Part shown: positions 1 through 8,150 of the stretch, one piece after another
Layout: every line of letters starts with the position of its first letter
How positions within the stretch are numbered: position 1 is the stretch's first letter
Assembly (NCBI RefSeq): GCF_028610705.1
Contig: NZ_JAQQWT010000003.1
Coordinates: forward strand, 1-64,000
Length of the DNA: 64,000 nt
Reading direction: 5' to 3'
DNA from: Halalkalibacter alkalisediminis
Lineage (GTDB): Bacteria; Bacillota; Bacilli; Bacillales; Bacillaceae_D
Position numbers and translations under genes: made by a program
The notes under the pieces: model-generated
Database searches by the model: none
What the model was told of the DNA's origin: nothing
What the model saw: only the letters and a program-made list of their open reading frames with translations

Positions 1-766
1 CAAGAAAATGTCTTGGTTGGAAAACTTCATACGAAGCGTTTTGGGAAGAAGTGTCGCAGTTAGATTGACAAACCGTCAATAAATAAAACCATACAGCAAA
101 TTGAACGATAGAAGCCATAATGGCGAGCCAACCCAAGATAATAATGGAATTTAATGAAAGAATAAAATAAGGTGTTTCAAGAATGAAGCTAGCCACTAAT
201 AAAATTAGACCACCTAATAACATCTGATAAGCAGTTAACACCCACGTATCAAAAAGATCGCCCCACTTTTTTATAAGTAGCGTACCAATCGCCCAAGACA
301 CTGCAGATAGAAAACCTAATATTGTTCCAACTTTAAAATCTAGATGCGCTCCTAGTGTAATAAAAACTCCAATAAACCCAATGCTTACTCCTAGCCATTG
401 GCGAAACCCATATTTTATCTTTAAAAATAATGTAGCAAGCACCACTACAAGTAAGGGATTAATAAAAGTGAGAATAGATGTTTCTCCAGCGTTAATCGTC
501 CTCAACGCAACGAAAATACACCCCATCACTCCAGCCGTCTGCGCAAGCCCTATGAGCGTAATTTTAAACCACTCACCCCTTTGTTTAGGGTGTTCTCTTT
601 TAAATACTTTAACAATAACCGCCATAATGATCCCTGCAAATGTAAAACGAAGAGCCACTAGTAAGAGTGGAGAAGAGTAAGCTAACCCTAGTTTCCCTAT
701 CGCAAACGAAGATCCCATCAATGCTGTTGTTAAGATGACTAGAAGTGAAAAAATGATCTTATTCAT
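1..766 (-). CDS. EamA/DMT-family membrane exporter (C-terminal end outside window)
   Basis: Reading the minus strand from the ATG at 766 gives a continuous hydrophobic protein of about 255 residues that runs off the left edge. It starts MNKIIFSLLVILTTALMGSS and shows two EamA-like repeats: a first half with five or so membrane segments, and a second starting near residue 140 (GTILGFLSAVSWAIGTLL). This family exports small metabolites or amino acids through the inner membrane; the substrate cannot be told. The usual length is about 300 residues, so roughly 45 are missing. Oddity: from about residue 230 the sequence stops being hydrophobic (ends ...SYEVFQPRHFL), where the family normally has another membrane helix, so a frameshift or rearrangement near the edge is possible. 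The gene is followed upstream by the oxidase gene at 928-2055 on the same strand, separated by a terminator. Confidence 0.75.
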   Translation of the reverse strand, partial: MNKIIFSLLVILTTALMGSSFAIGKLGLAYSSPLLLVALRFTFAGIIMAVIVKVFKREHPKQRGEWFKITLIGLAQTAGVMGCIFVALRTINAGETSILTFINPLLVVVLATLFLKIKYGFRQWLGVSIGFIGVFITLGAHLDFKVGTILGFLSAVSWAIGTLLIKKWGDLFDTWVLTAYQMLLGGLILLVASFILETPYFILSLNSIIILGWLAIMASIVQFAVWFYLLTVCQSNCDTSSQNASYEVFQPRHFL

Positions 767-892
767 ATGAACCCCTATCTTATATCTTCTAACCTGTTTA
801 GTAATCATAACAATTTGCTTCTTTTTTTCTATCTATTATTGTTCAATGTCCACGAACCTATTTCCTCTTTTTACCACCGTTTCATCAAAATA

Positions 893-915
893 AAAAGAAC
901 CGAGTTGGTTCTTTT
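893..915 (-). terminator. Rho-independent terminator after the DAO oxidase gene
   Basis: A 9-bp perfect stem (AAAAGAACC / GGTTCTTTT) with a 5-nt loop, followed on the minus strand by TTTTATTTTG. It lies just downstream of the oxidase stop codon at 928 and ends that transcript before the exporter gene. Confidence 0.7.
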
Positions 916-927
916 CAAGGAATATTA

Positions 928-2055
928 TCATTTTTTCACTAACTCAATAGCAACGGTTGTAGCATAGAGTTCAAGATCAATCTCCGTCTCTTTTCCAAGT
1001 GCTAACTTAGCAAGTTCAGCACCGAGATAAGGTCCAACGGTAAGCCCTGATGATCCTAATCCATTGGCAACCAAAAGCCCTTGGTAATGAGGAATAGCCC
1101 CTATTACAGGTAAAAAGTTAGGAGCAACTGGTCGAAAACCAACTTTTATCTCAGACACTGTACTATCTTCTAATTCTGGAGCCACTTTCAGTGCTTTATC
1201 CAATATCTCGTGAACCCCACCAACCGTCACACGGCGGTCAAACCCTTGATCATCTTCATGAGTGGCACCGGCCACAATTCTCCCCCCTTCAAACGCTAGC
1301 AAATATTGATTAGAGGGCGGCATTACGACAGGCCATGAGCTTGTGTCGGTATCTGGCTGGTCAAGATGAATAATTTGTGCTTTTTGTGGCTCAATTTTAA
1401 AATGAATGCCTAGCGGAAGCAACAACTCTTTCGCCCAAGCCCCTGCTGTTACTAAAACCTGATTAGCCGACAACGTATTCCCTTCATACTGAATACCAGT
1501 TACTTGGTTTCCATCAAAAGCCAACTGTGCATCTGCACGAATATAAGTCGCACCATTTTTTTGAGCTGCAGAAATCAAAGCCTCACAAAGCGCTTTTCCA
1601 TTGACACGGGCTGCTCCACTCACGTGAATGGAGCCAAATTCAATTGAAAGTAGTGGAAACAATGCTTTTGTTTCGCTAGGCGATAATCTTGTTACTTCTC
1701 CAATTTCCGGTGCTTCGGTAAAGCGTTTTCGAACTCTCTCTTCCATTTTATCTAGCTTTTCTTCATCGGTTTGAAGACTGACCGCACCTACTTTTGCATA
1801 ACCTGTTTCCGTCTCTCCTTCAGCTTCTAATTCCGCAATAAGTGAAGGATAATATTTCGCTCCCCCTCTCGCTAATTGATACCACGCCTTGTTACGGCGC
1901 TGCGACAGCCACGGACAAACTATTCCAGCTGCTGCATTGGTTGCTTTCCCTTTTTCCTCTCTATCTACTAGAGTGACCTTTGCACCGGACTTTGCTAAAT
2001 GAAAAGCTGCTGTCGCGCCTAAAATTCCTGCTCCAACTACTATATATGAATTCAT
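928..2055 (-). CDS. FAD-dependent oxidoreductase, DAO family (glycine oxidase / D-amino-acid dehydrogenase type)
   Basis: The 375-residue protein opens with a Rossmann dinucleotide-binding motif (VVGAGILGATAAFHLA, residues 5-20) followed by the acidic residue at the end of strand two (VTLVDRE), and has a typical C-terminal FAD-contact stretch (FRPVAPNFLPVIG ... GLLVANGLGSSGLTVGPYLG). This is the DAO family, which oxidises the C-N bond of amino acids or amines such as glycine, sarcosine or D-amino acids. Length matches single-subunit cytosolic members. The start has a good ribosome site (GAAGGTG). It is monocistronic: a terminator follows and 165 bases separate it from the synthetase gene at 2221. 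The exact substrate is not deducible; given the amino acid catabolism genes nearby, an amino acid or amine is the best guess. Confidence 0.85.
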   Translation of the reverse strand: MNSYIVVGAGILGATAAFHLAKSGAKVTLVDREEKGKATNAAAGIVCPWLSQRRNKAWYQLARGGAKYYPSLIAELEAEGETETGYAKVGAVSLQTDEEKLDKMEERVRKRFTEAPEIGEVTRLSPSETKALFPLLSIEFGSIHVSGAARVNGKALCEALISAAQKNGATYIRADAQLAFDGNQVTGIQYEGNTLSANQVLVTAGAWAKELLLPLGIHFKIEPQKAQIIHLDQPDTDTSSWPVVMPPSNQYLLAFEGGRIVAGATHEDDQGFDRRVTVGGVHEILDKALKVAPELEDSTVSEIKVGFRPVAPNFLPVIGAIPHYQGLLVANGLGSSGLTVGPYLGAELAKLALGKETEIDLELYATTVAIELVKK

Positions 2056-2180
2056 AAAAAAACACCTTCAATTTTATTATTACTTACTTTCCTCTACTCT
2101 ATTGTACTCATGAAGTACAACATAACTCAAGAAAATGACTAAATGAAGGATCTTCATAAACCTATCAAACCAAATAAAGA

Positions 2181-2206
2181 CTCAATTGTTCAACCGAACA
2201 ATTGAG
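2181..2206 (-). terminator. Terminator after the acyl-CoA synthetase operon
   Basis: An 11-bp perfect stem (CTCAATTGTTC / GAACAATTGAG) with a 4-nt AACC loop lies 15 bases after the synthetase stop codon. On the minus strand it runs into GTCTTTATTT. It probably ends the 6404-to-2221 transcript. Confidence 0.7.
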
Positions 2207-2220
2207 CTTTTGATCAGGTA

Positions 2221-3810
2221 TTATAAAGCACTTTTGCTTTTTTCAAGCTGTCTTAATTCAATACGACGGATTTTTCCTGAAGTTGTTTTAGGCAATTCAT
2301 CAATGAATTCGATTGCTCTTGGGTATTTATACGGAGCCGTCATCAGTTTGACATGCTCTTGTAATTCGCTTATCAATCCTTCGCTGCCCTCTGTTTGATC
2401 TTTTAAAACAATAAAGGCTTTGACAATGGAGCCTCTAATTTCGTCAGGTGCTGCGACGACCGCACATTCTTTCACCGCAGGGTGTCTAACGAGCGCATCT
2501 TCCACTTCAAAAGGACCAATCGTATAGCCAGAACTAATGATTATATCATCAGAACGCCCCTCAAACCAAAAATATCCATCTTCATCTAGTGAGGCTTGAT
2601 CTCCTGTTAAATACCAATCACCACGGAAGGCAGCGGCCGTTCTCTCTGGATCATTTAAATAGCCTTTAAATAGCGCCGGTGTGCTACGATGAACAGCTAT
2701 ATCCCCTACCTGACCAACAGATACAGGTTGGCCCTCCTCATCGATAATCGCTATTTGATTTCCTGGTGTCGGCTTACCCATCGATCCTGATTTCACTTCC
2801 ATCCCCATTAGAGTACCGACTAATAATGAATTTTCTGTTTGTCCGTATCCATCACGTACTTGAACATTAAAATGCTTTTTAAATGTATCAATCACTTCTT
2901 TGTTTAATGGTTCTCCAGCACTCACTGTACTTCGCATAGACGGGATATTAAATCGTTCAAGCCCATCTAGTTTCGCCATTAAGCGATATTCTGTAGGTGT
3001 ACAACAAAGGACGTTAACTTTATATTTTTCCATTAAGCTTAAGTATTTCTCAGGATTAAATTTCCCATTATAAACCAATCCGGTTGCACCAGATCCCAAG
3101 GTTGACATAAAAGGGGTCCAATTCCATTTTGCCCAACCAGGTGCAGCTGTTGCCCAAACGACATCGTCCTCTTTTACATCAAGCCATAATTTAGCAGCAA
3201 CCGCTTGATGCGCATAAGCCCAACTATGCGGGTGTATAACACCTTTTGGATTCCCAGTTGTACCTGACGTATAATTTAGAAAAGCTATATCACTCCCTTT
3301 CGTTTGAACGATTTCAAACTGCTCAGACTCTGATTTTACTAAGTGATCATAATTGATCCAACCTTCCGTTTCTTTTCCTACCGTAATAAAATGCTTTAAA
3401 CTCTTAGCCCTAGAACGGATTTGATCAAATCGATCTGTTAAACTATCGATGCAAATCGTCGCTTTAGCCTTTGAATGCTCCGCACGATATAAAAGATCCT
3501 TTTCTCTTAACATCTCGGATCCAGGGGAAATGATTAGTCCAAGTTTTAAAGCCCCAAGATAAATGGAGTATGCTTCAGGAATCCGAGGAAGCGTAATGAT
3601 GATTGTATCACCTTTTTGTAAACCAATCTTTTTAAATGCACTGGCAACTCGGTTAGACTCTTTCCTTAAGTTCAAATAAGTGACTTCTCTTGTTTCTCCC
3701 TCTTCATTTTCCCAAAGTAGTGCTAACTTTTCTGCTTGGTCGGCATACCGATCAATATCTTGAGCCATATTATAGTATTCCGGTGCATGTAAATTTAGTT
3801 GATTCATCAT
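2221..3810 (-). CDS. AMP-forming acyl-CoA synthetase (medium/short-chain, AcsA/MbcS type)
   Basis: The 529-residue enzyme belongs to the adenylate-forming superfamily and should activate a short or medium carboxylic acid with ATP and CoA. Visible motifs are the P-loop (NYTSGTTGNPKGV, about residue 177), the A5 motif (DGYGQTEN), the A7/A8 region (YLTGDQASLDEDGYFWFEGRSDD) and the A10 lysine (PKTTSGKIRR) near the C-terminus. The overall length and the WATAAPGWAKW-type segment resemble the medium-chain family in which Bacillus YtcI/MbcS falls. It lies downstream of a sodium:solute symporter of the acetate-permease type, so transport and activation of the same acid is likely. Gap to the upstream membrane gene is about 100 bases. 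The transcript is probably repressed by CcpA through the cre at 6642. Confidence 0.87.
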   Translation of the reverse strand: MMNQLNLHAPEYYNMAQDIDRYADQAEKLALLWENEEGETREVTYLNLRKESNRVASAFKKIGLQKGDTIIITLPRIPEAYSIYLGALKLGLIISPGSEMLREKDLLYRAEHSKAKATICIDSLTDRFDQIRSRAKSLKHFITVGKETEGWINYDHLVKSESEQFEIVQTKGSDIAFLNYTSGTTGNPKGVIHPHSWAYAHQAVAAKLWLDVKEDDVVWATAAPGWAKWNWTPFMSTLGSGATGLVYNGKFNPEKYLSLMEKYKVNVLCCTPTEYRLMAKLDGLERFNIPSMRSTVSAGEPLNKEVIDTFKKHFNVQVRDGYGQTENSLLVGTLMGMEVKSGSMGKPTPGNQIAIIDEEGQPVSVGQVGDIAVHRSTPALFKGYLNDPERTAAAFRGDWYLTGDQASLDEDGYFWFEGRSDDIIISSGYTIGPFEVEDALVRHPAVKECAVVAAPDEIRGSIVKAFIVLKDQTEGSEGLISELQEHVKLMTAPYKYPRAIEFIDELPKTTSGKIRRIELRQLEKSKSAL

Positions 3811-3912
3811 CTTCTCTCCCTAACTGATTAGAATGGCCTTTGCCAATCTAACGTTTTGTAGTTTTAAAGATTTCTTGCATTTTCTATCTTCATAGATACT
3901 CACCTTACAGCA

Positions 3913-4461
3913 TTAGCTGATTGTGCCAGTCGGCATAATGATATAGTAGATACTAGCAAAAAAGATGAAAACAGCCATAACAGATAGATACGCTTTAATG
4001 CCTTGAAATTCCTGTGTCACTTCTAAAATTTTCACACAAATTAAATACATCCATCCAACACCTAAAACTAGAGGCAATAATAAGATTAGCCCACCAGCCC
4101 CTACTAGAAAAGGAACTCCAAGAAGACCTGGAACTAATGAGATAGAAACAAAATTGTTTATTTCCCTCATCCTACCTGGACCTCCGAATCCTCGTGCCCC
4201 TGCCCAAAGGAGAAGAGTAAGTCCAAATTTTGTTATGATCACAGTTAGCAGACCAAACAACACGAATAGAAAAGGGACAATTACTCTTCGAAGCATGGGT
4301 GATTCAAAGCTTACAATATAGTTGGCGTTAGCGATGATGGAAAAAATACCGTAACCAAGGCCAACAACAAGAAGGATCATTCGACTATACAACACGGCCT
4401 TCGGGGTATTAGCAAATATCCGGAAAGCTTGTGCATCTAAAGCAATCATTCTTCCAAACAA
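3913..4461 (-). CDS. Yip1-domain-like integral membrane protein
   Basis: A 182-residue protein made almost only of hydrophobic segments: about five predicted membrane helices starting near residues 25, 57, 100, 120 and 158. The pattern (short cytosolic N-terminus and five helices with glycine-rich loops) is that of Yip1-family proteins, but I recognise this only at fold level. Translation most likely starts at a TTG codon at 4461, because AAGGAGG sits seven bases before it. It follows the symporter gene by 20 bases, so it is co-transcribed and may help the symporter's assembly or membrane organisation; that role is inference. Confidence 0.7.
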   Translation of the reverse strand: MFGRMIALDAQAFRIFANTPKAVLYSRMILLVVGLGYGIFSIIANANYIVSFESPMLRRVIVPFLFVLFGLLTVIITKFGLTLLLWAGARGFGGPGRMREINNFVSISLVPGLLGVPFLVGAGGLILLLPLVLGVGWMYLICVKILEVTQEFQGIKAYLSVMAVFIFFASIYYIIMPTGTIS

Positions 4462-4481
4462 TCGAAATCCTCCTTAATTCA

Positions 4482-6131
4482 TTACATATTCCAAGGTAAA
4501 ATTGCCCATATGGCAATAACTGTACAAAAGATGACCGTAACCGCAGCCCCCAGTTTACTATTGTATCGATAAGGCTGAACATCGTTCCAACCATGGATTC
4601 TTTCTACTAAAGCTTCATCTGCTTCAGGAGTTAGTTTTCCTTTTAATGCCGGTATTCGGTTCGTTACATAGGACACAACAATTAATAGTATAAAACTAAC
4701 AGGCACGGCGAGCATAGCTCCGGAAAGTCCCATACCATCCGTTATCCCATGCCCAGTTAAAACAATACTCGGGAATACAAATGGTGAAACTACGATATAG
4801 AGCAAACCACCAATAACAGATGCAGAAATCGCACCAATTCGGTTTGCTTCCTTCCACCAAACACCCATCAAGATTAATGGGGCATTTGTTACTCCGGCGA
4901 GACCAAAGGCCCAGAGGATACTTACAACAAGAAAAGCTGGTGGATTAATAGCTAGCAAAATACTGACGATTCCACCAAAAAAGATGGCTATATACCCAAG
5001 GCGAACGCGCATTTTATTGGTTAGGTTCGGTTTTAATGTTGTGACAATATCTTGTGACAATAGGGCACCAATCGCTAATAAGTTACCACTTAACGTTGAA
5101 AGACCTGCTGAAATGGCACCTGCAATGACAAGGGCTGTGACCCATTCAGGGTTGTAAACTAAATTCAAAATGAGTGTAAGTTTGTCAGCATCCGCATCTG
5201 AAATGACAATACCCTGAGACTCTGTAGCGAACACACCAACAAAGCCCATTGCATAAGTAGCAGAGAAAACAAGACCAAGTATAAATGCGAACCAGACCAT
5301 TGCAGATCTTGCACTCTTTAAACTAGATGCTGTATAAATTCTCATAGCTAGATGTGGTAGCCCGAGAGCTCCAATTGTCAGAGCAGGAATAATGGAAAAA
5401 TACCACTTAGGCGAGTATTGGTAATCAAAAAATCCTGGCATTGCTTCAAGCATCGAAGGCACCATGTCCGCATAAAGAAGCGGTGGGAAATACCAGCCAC
5501 TGCCACCAACAGCTTTCATAATAGCACCGAGTGGCACGATGAACATAAGTGCCATAATCACCATCTGAATAGCTGCATTATTAGTAGCCCCAGCCATTCC
5601 GCCAAGTGTAATGTAACCAACTATAATCAGACCACCTACAATTAAACCTGTCATATATGGGATTCCAAGAACGGTTTCAAATGCAAGGGCAATTCCAATC
5701 ATTTGACCAAGAGCGTACATAATGGATACGAGAATCATAAAAAGAGCCGCAATGATCGATGCACTCACCCCGTATCGTTCTCGAATAAAATGTGTTGGAG
5801 AAAAGGCTCCCATCCTACGAAGACACGTCCCGTAAATAATTGTAATAAGAGGGATTGCGAGAATGAGCTGAATCCAAAGAATAATAAAAGGAACTTGAAG
5901 CTTTAAAATTAGTGCAGTGATGCCGAGAAATGTAGCAAGGCTCATATATGTAGAGGCCATTGCCAACCCATTCGTAAGTGGTCCTACACTTGCTCCGGCG
6001 ACGTATAGATCCTGAACCGATTTACTATTACGATTTGAAATATAGCCAACTACATAAAATAGCAAAAATGTTGCAATGATTGCAGCGATTCCAAGTAGTG
6101 GATTAGATAATTGCCATGCTTGTTCTGCCAT
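4482..6131 (-). CDS. Sodium:solute symporter (SSS family, acetate/pyruvate-permease type)
   Basis: The 549-residue protein has about thirteen membrane helices and the SSS signature regions, for example NGLAMASTYMSLATFLGI near residue 53 and GAISAGLSTLSGNLLAIGA near residue 340. SSS members couple uptake of small acids, amino acids or sugars to sodium. The arrangement of a roughly 90-residue membrane protein directly before a symporter resembles Bacillus yhjC-yhjB and the yjcH-actP pair. Together with the CoA synthetase downstream, it suggests uptake of acetate or another short acid. Its ATG directly follows the stop codon of the small gene, implying translational coupling. Expression should be under the cre-containing promoter near 6640. 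Confidence 0.88.
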   Translation of the reverse strand: MAEQAWQLSNPLLGIAAIIATFLLFYVVGYISNRNSKSVQDLYVAGASVGPLTNGLAMASTYMSLATFLGITALILKLQVPFIILWIQLILAIPLITIIYGTCLRRMGAFSPTHFIRERYGVSASIIAALFMILVSIMYALGQMIGIALAFETVLGIPYMTGLIVGGLIIVGYITLGGMAGATNNAAIQMVIMALMFIVPLGAIMKAVGGSGWYFPPLLYADMVPSMLEAMPGFFDYQYSPKWYFSIIPALTIGALGLPHLAMRIYTASSLKSARSAMVWFAFILGLVFSATYAMGFVGVFATESQGIVISDADADKLTLILNLVYNPEWVTALVIAGAISAGLSTLSGNLLAIGALLSQDIVTTLKPNLTNKMRVRLGYIAIFFGGIVSILLAINPPAFLVVSILWAFGLAGVTNAPLILMGVWWKEANRIGAISASVIGGLLYIVVSPFVFPSIVLTGHGITDGMGLSGAMLAVPVSFILLIVVSYVTNRIPALKGKLTPEADEALVERIHGWNDVQPYRYNSKLGAAVTVIFCTVIAIWAILPWNM

Positions 6132-6404
6132 CTACAACACTCCCTTCTGCTTCTCGGTATCAACTGTCATAGCGCTCTCTCGGTCAATCTCATCATCAAT
6201 ATGATTGCCAATCTTGCCCGCTATGATGGTTAAAATAAAAATACCGAACCAACCAAGGAGAATAGGAATGATATACATAACTGGAAAACCGAACAACATT
6301 CCACCAACTGGAAAAATAGAAAAAAACAATCCTGCATTACCAACAACGATAAAAACAAGAGACATCACAACAGTAAACCAAACTTCTTTTTTATAAGCTC
6401 CCAT
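6132..6404 (-). CDS. Small membrane protein, accessory to SSS symporter
   Basis: The 90-residue protein has two hydrophobic segments (residues 11-30 and 38-62) and a charged C-terminal tail (NHIDDEIDRESAM). Small two-helix proteins of this kind are commonly encoded directly upstream of SSS symporters (YhjC or YjcH/DUF485 types) and are thought to support them. The stop codon abuts the symporter ATG. It is the first gene of the operon that continues to the acyl-CoA synthetase. The family assignment is by context and topology rather than by a diagnostic motif. Confidence 0.75.
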   Translation of the reverse strand: MGAYKKEVWFTVVMSLVFIVVGNAGLFFSIFPVGGMLFGFPVMYIIPILLGWFGIFILTIIAGKIGNHIDDEIDRESAMTVDTEKQKGVL

Positions 6405-6921
6405 ATGTACCCCCTAAAAATAAGTTAACTTCTTTAAAAAGAGCGACCGCTCAGTTCGTTAACACCCTCACCCTTTTGCATTTTCTTGAGAGACTCTACT
6501 AGTTGGTTGTTTAGCTTTTTCTAACATTCCAAAATGTTTTTCAGGATTCACCTCCCCTTTCTTTTTCAACAAAGCTACGTACATTTAACTTGGCTGAGTA
6601 ATGTGTTTTAATTTACCTCCCTATCCAGAATATAGTTTTATTGTAACCGCTTTCAAATTAGTGTCAAGACATATTTAAATATTCAGAAAAACTATTAGGT
6701 CATGACCAATTATAGAAAGGGTAGGACTTAACTCGTTTTGCCTACTAATTTTTTATTCATCCTTTTTTCTAGTATAATTTGATAGTTTCCCCGTAAGATT
6801 TGATTGAAATAGAGCTCAGCAGGTATGATACCCTTAACCAAAGCCTTTTTTCTAAGCTACCGAAAAGGCTACCATACCCTCTACTCCAAAACAGTTATAC
6901 CACTATGTTTCCTACTATTTT
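6405..6921. other. Intergenic region with promoter of the symporter operon
   Basis: About 520 bases without a convincing gene. The part nearest 6404 carries the promoter and cre described separately. The stretch 6842-6870 contains a weak stem (AGCCTTTT / AAAAGGCT) that could end transcription of the small ORF at 6922-7107. Nothing else was recognised. Confidence 0.5.
6642..6655 (-). promoter_or_regulatory. cre (CcpA) site overlapping the symporter-operon promoter
   Basis: On the minus strand the sequence TGAAAGCGGTTACA matches the catabolite responsive element consensus TGWAANCGNTNWCA at every position. It sits inside a likely sigma-A promoter: TTGACA lies upstream and TACAAT follows after a 16-base spacer that includes most of the cre. 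CcpA binding here would block RNA polymerase, giving glucose repression of the symporter/acyl-CoA synthetase operon, as is known for Bacillus acsA. Confidence 0.85.
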
Positions 6922-7107
6922 CTAAAAATTATATTTTACGGAGTCAATATGTTTTGAACTGTTGTTTTTGACAAGTCCCTTGTTACTTACATAATTAGAA
7001 AACATAGGATTCCTTTTAACTTTCTTCATCTTTTCGTCCATCAACTCAGGTACTACATGCTCATCTCTTATAATTTTCTTTTGCCACTCCATCCAGTCTA
7101 TGTCCAT
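6922..7107 (-). CDS. Hypothetical small protein (61 residues)
   Basis: A short ORF 30 bases downstream of pdxS on the same strand. The start codon is preceded by GTGGAG at a good distance, which favours translation. The protein is polar, charged and lysine-rich (KMKKVKRNPMF), with no signal peptide, membrane helix or recognisable motif. The position is where pdxT would be expected after pdxS, but it shows no resemblance to the glutaminase subunit. It may be a real small gene or a chance ORF. Confidence 0.4.
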   Translation of the reverse strand: MDIDWMEWQKKIIRDEHVVPELMDEKMKKVKRNPMFSNYVSNKGLVKNNSSKHIDSVKYNF

Positions 7108-7137
7108 TTGTAAAACTCCACTCTAATTAGATTGTTG

Positions 7138-8022
7138 TTACCAACCGCGCTCCTGCATTCGTTCAGACGGATTCAATGAAGAGATTTCAATCCCTTTCAT
7201 CGCTGTTCCAAGCCCTTTTGAAAGCTCAGCAATTAAGCCATAGTCTTCATAGTGAGTCGTTGCTTCTACGATCGCACGAGCAAACTTTTCAGGGTTCTCT
7301 GATTTAAAGATTCCTGAACCTACAAACACTCCATCTGCACCTAATTGCATCATTAATGCTGCATCAGCCGGGGTAGCCACTCCGCCCGCCGCAAAGTTCA
7401 CAACAGGCAATTTGCCCGTCTCCTTTATTTGCAGTAATAGTTCAAATGATGCGCCTAAGTTCTTTGCTTCCGTCATTAATTCATCTGTAGACATTTGTTT
7501 TACTTTTTGGATTTGCCCTTGAATCATACGCATGTGACGAACAGCCTCAACAATGTTCCCCGTACCAGGCTCCCCTTTTGTCCGAATCATCGAAGCCCCT
7601 TCACTTATACGCCTAGATGCTTCCCCTAGATCTCGTGCCCCACAAACAAACGGAACCGTGAATTCACGCTTATACAAATGAAACACTTCATCAGCAGGGG
7701 TTAACACTTCACTTTCATCTATATAATCAACACCCATTGCTTCAAGCACTCGTGCTTCTACAACATGACCGATCCGAGCTTTTGCCATAACTGGAACCGA
7801 TACGGCATTCAACACTTCTTCAACAATCGTTGGATCTGCCATACGCGCCACTCCACCGGCCGCACGAATGTCAGCAGGCACACGTTCTAATGCCATCACC
7901 GCGACTGCTCCAGCTTGCTCTGCTATTTTAGCTTGTTCCGCGTTAATGACATCCATAATTACGCCACCTTTTTGCATTTCTGCCATCCCACGTTTTACTC
8001 GTTCTGTTCCTATATTCTGCAT
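7138..8022 (-). CDS. pdxS: Pyridoxal 5'-phosphate synthase lyase subunit PdxS
   Basis: The 294-residue protein is near-collinear with Bacillus PdxS. PdxS condenses ribose 5-phosphate, glyceraldehyde 3-phosphate and ammonia into PLP in the cytosol. The two active-site lysines are in place: K81 (MAKARIGH) and K149 (RTKGEPGTG), with the phosphate-binding [18 protein letters not shown] and the C-terminal MQERGW. GGAGG precedes the ATG. PdxT, the glutaminase partner that normally follows directly, is absent; a 61-residue unrelated ORF follows instead. This copy may be an extra one serving the PLP-dependent amino acid catabolism encoded next door, or may use free ammonia or a PdxT encoded elsewhere. 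It is separated from rocA by a terminator, so it has its own promoter. Confidence 0.95.
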   Translation of the reverse strand: MQNIGTERVKRGMAEMQKGGVIMDVINAEQAKIAEQAGAVAVMALERVPADIRAAGGVARMADPTIVEEVLNAVSVPVMAKARIGHVVEARVLEAMGVDYIDESEVLTPADEVFHLYKREFTVPFVCGARDLGEASRRISEGASMIRTKGEPGTGNIVEAVRHMRMIQGQIQKVKQMSTDELMTEAKNLGASFELLLQIKETGKLPVVNFAAGGVATPADAALMMQLGADGVFVGSGIFKSENPEKFARAIVEATTHYEDYGLIAELSKGLGTAMKGIEISSLNPSERMQERGW

Positions 8023-8049
8023 ATCATTTCCTCCATCAGCCTCTACTTT

Positions 8050-8061
8050 GATACATGTATC
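8050..8061. promoter_or_regulatory. 12-bp palindrome in the pdxS leader
   Basis: GATACATGTATC is a perfect 12-bp palindrome 28 bases upstream of the pdxS start. A second imperfect inverted repeat (TTTTAGC / GCTAAAA) lies at 8087-8105. Either could be an operator; no regulator gene adjoins it. Confidence 0.35.
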
Positions 8062-8104
8062 TGTTAACTTATCGCTTTCTCTTTCCTTTTAGCTATATGC
8101 TAAA

Positions 8105-8137
8105 AACTTCCCTACCCATAAAATGAGTAGGGAAGTT
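8105..8137 (-). terminator. Terminator of the rocD-rocG-rocA operon
   Basis: A 15-base stem with one mismatch (AACTTCCCTACCCAT against ATGAGTAGGGAAGTT) begins 13 bases after the rocA stop codon. On the minus strand it is followed by TTTTTAGC. It separates the amino acid operon from pdxS. Confidence 0.8.
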
Positions 8138-8150
8138 AAAAACTGCGGTA

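Noticed and set aside
8087-8105. TTTTAGC/GCTAAAA inverted repeat as a riboswitch for pdxS
   Set aside because: Short, overlaps the tail of the rocA terminator and has no known riboswitch features; kept only as a note under the pdxS leader.
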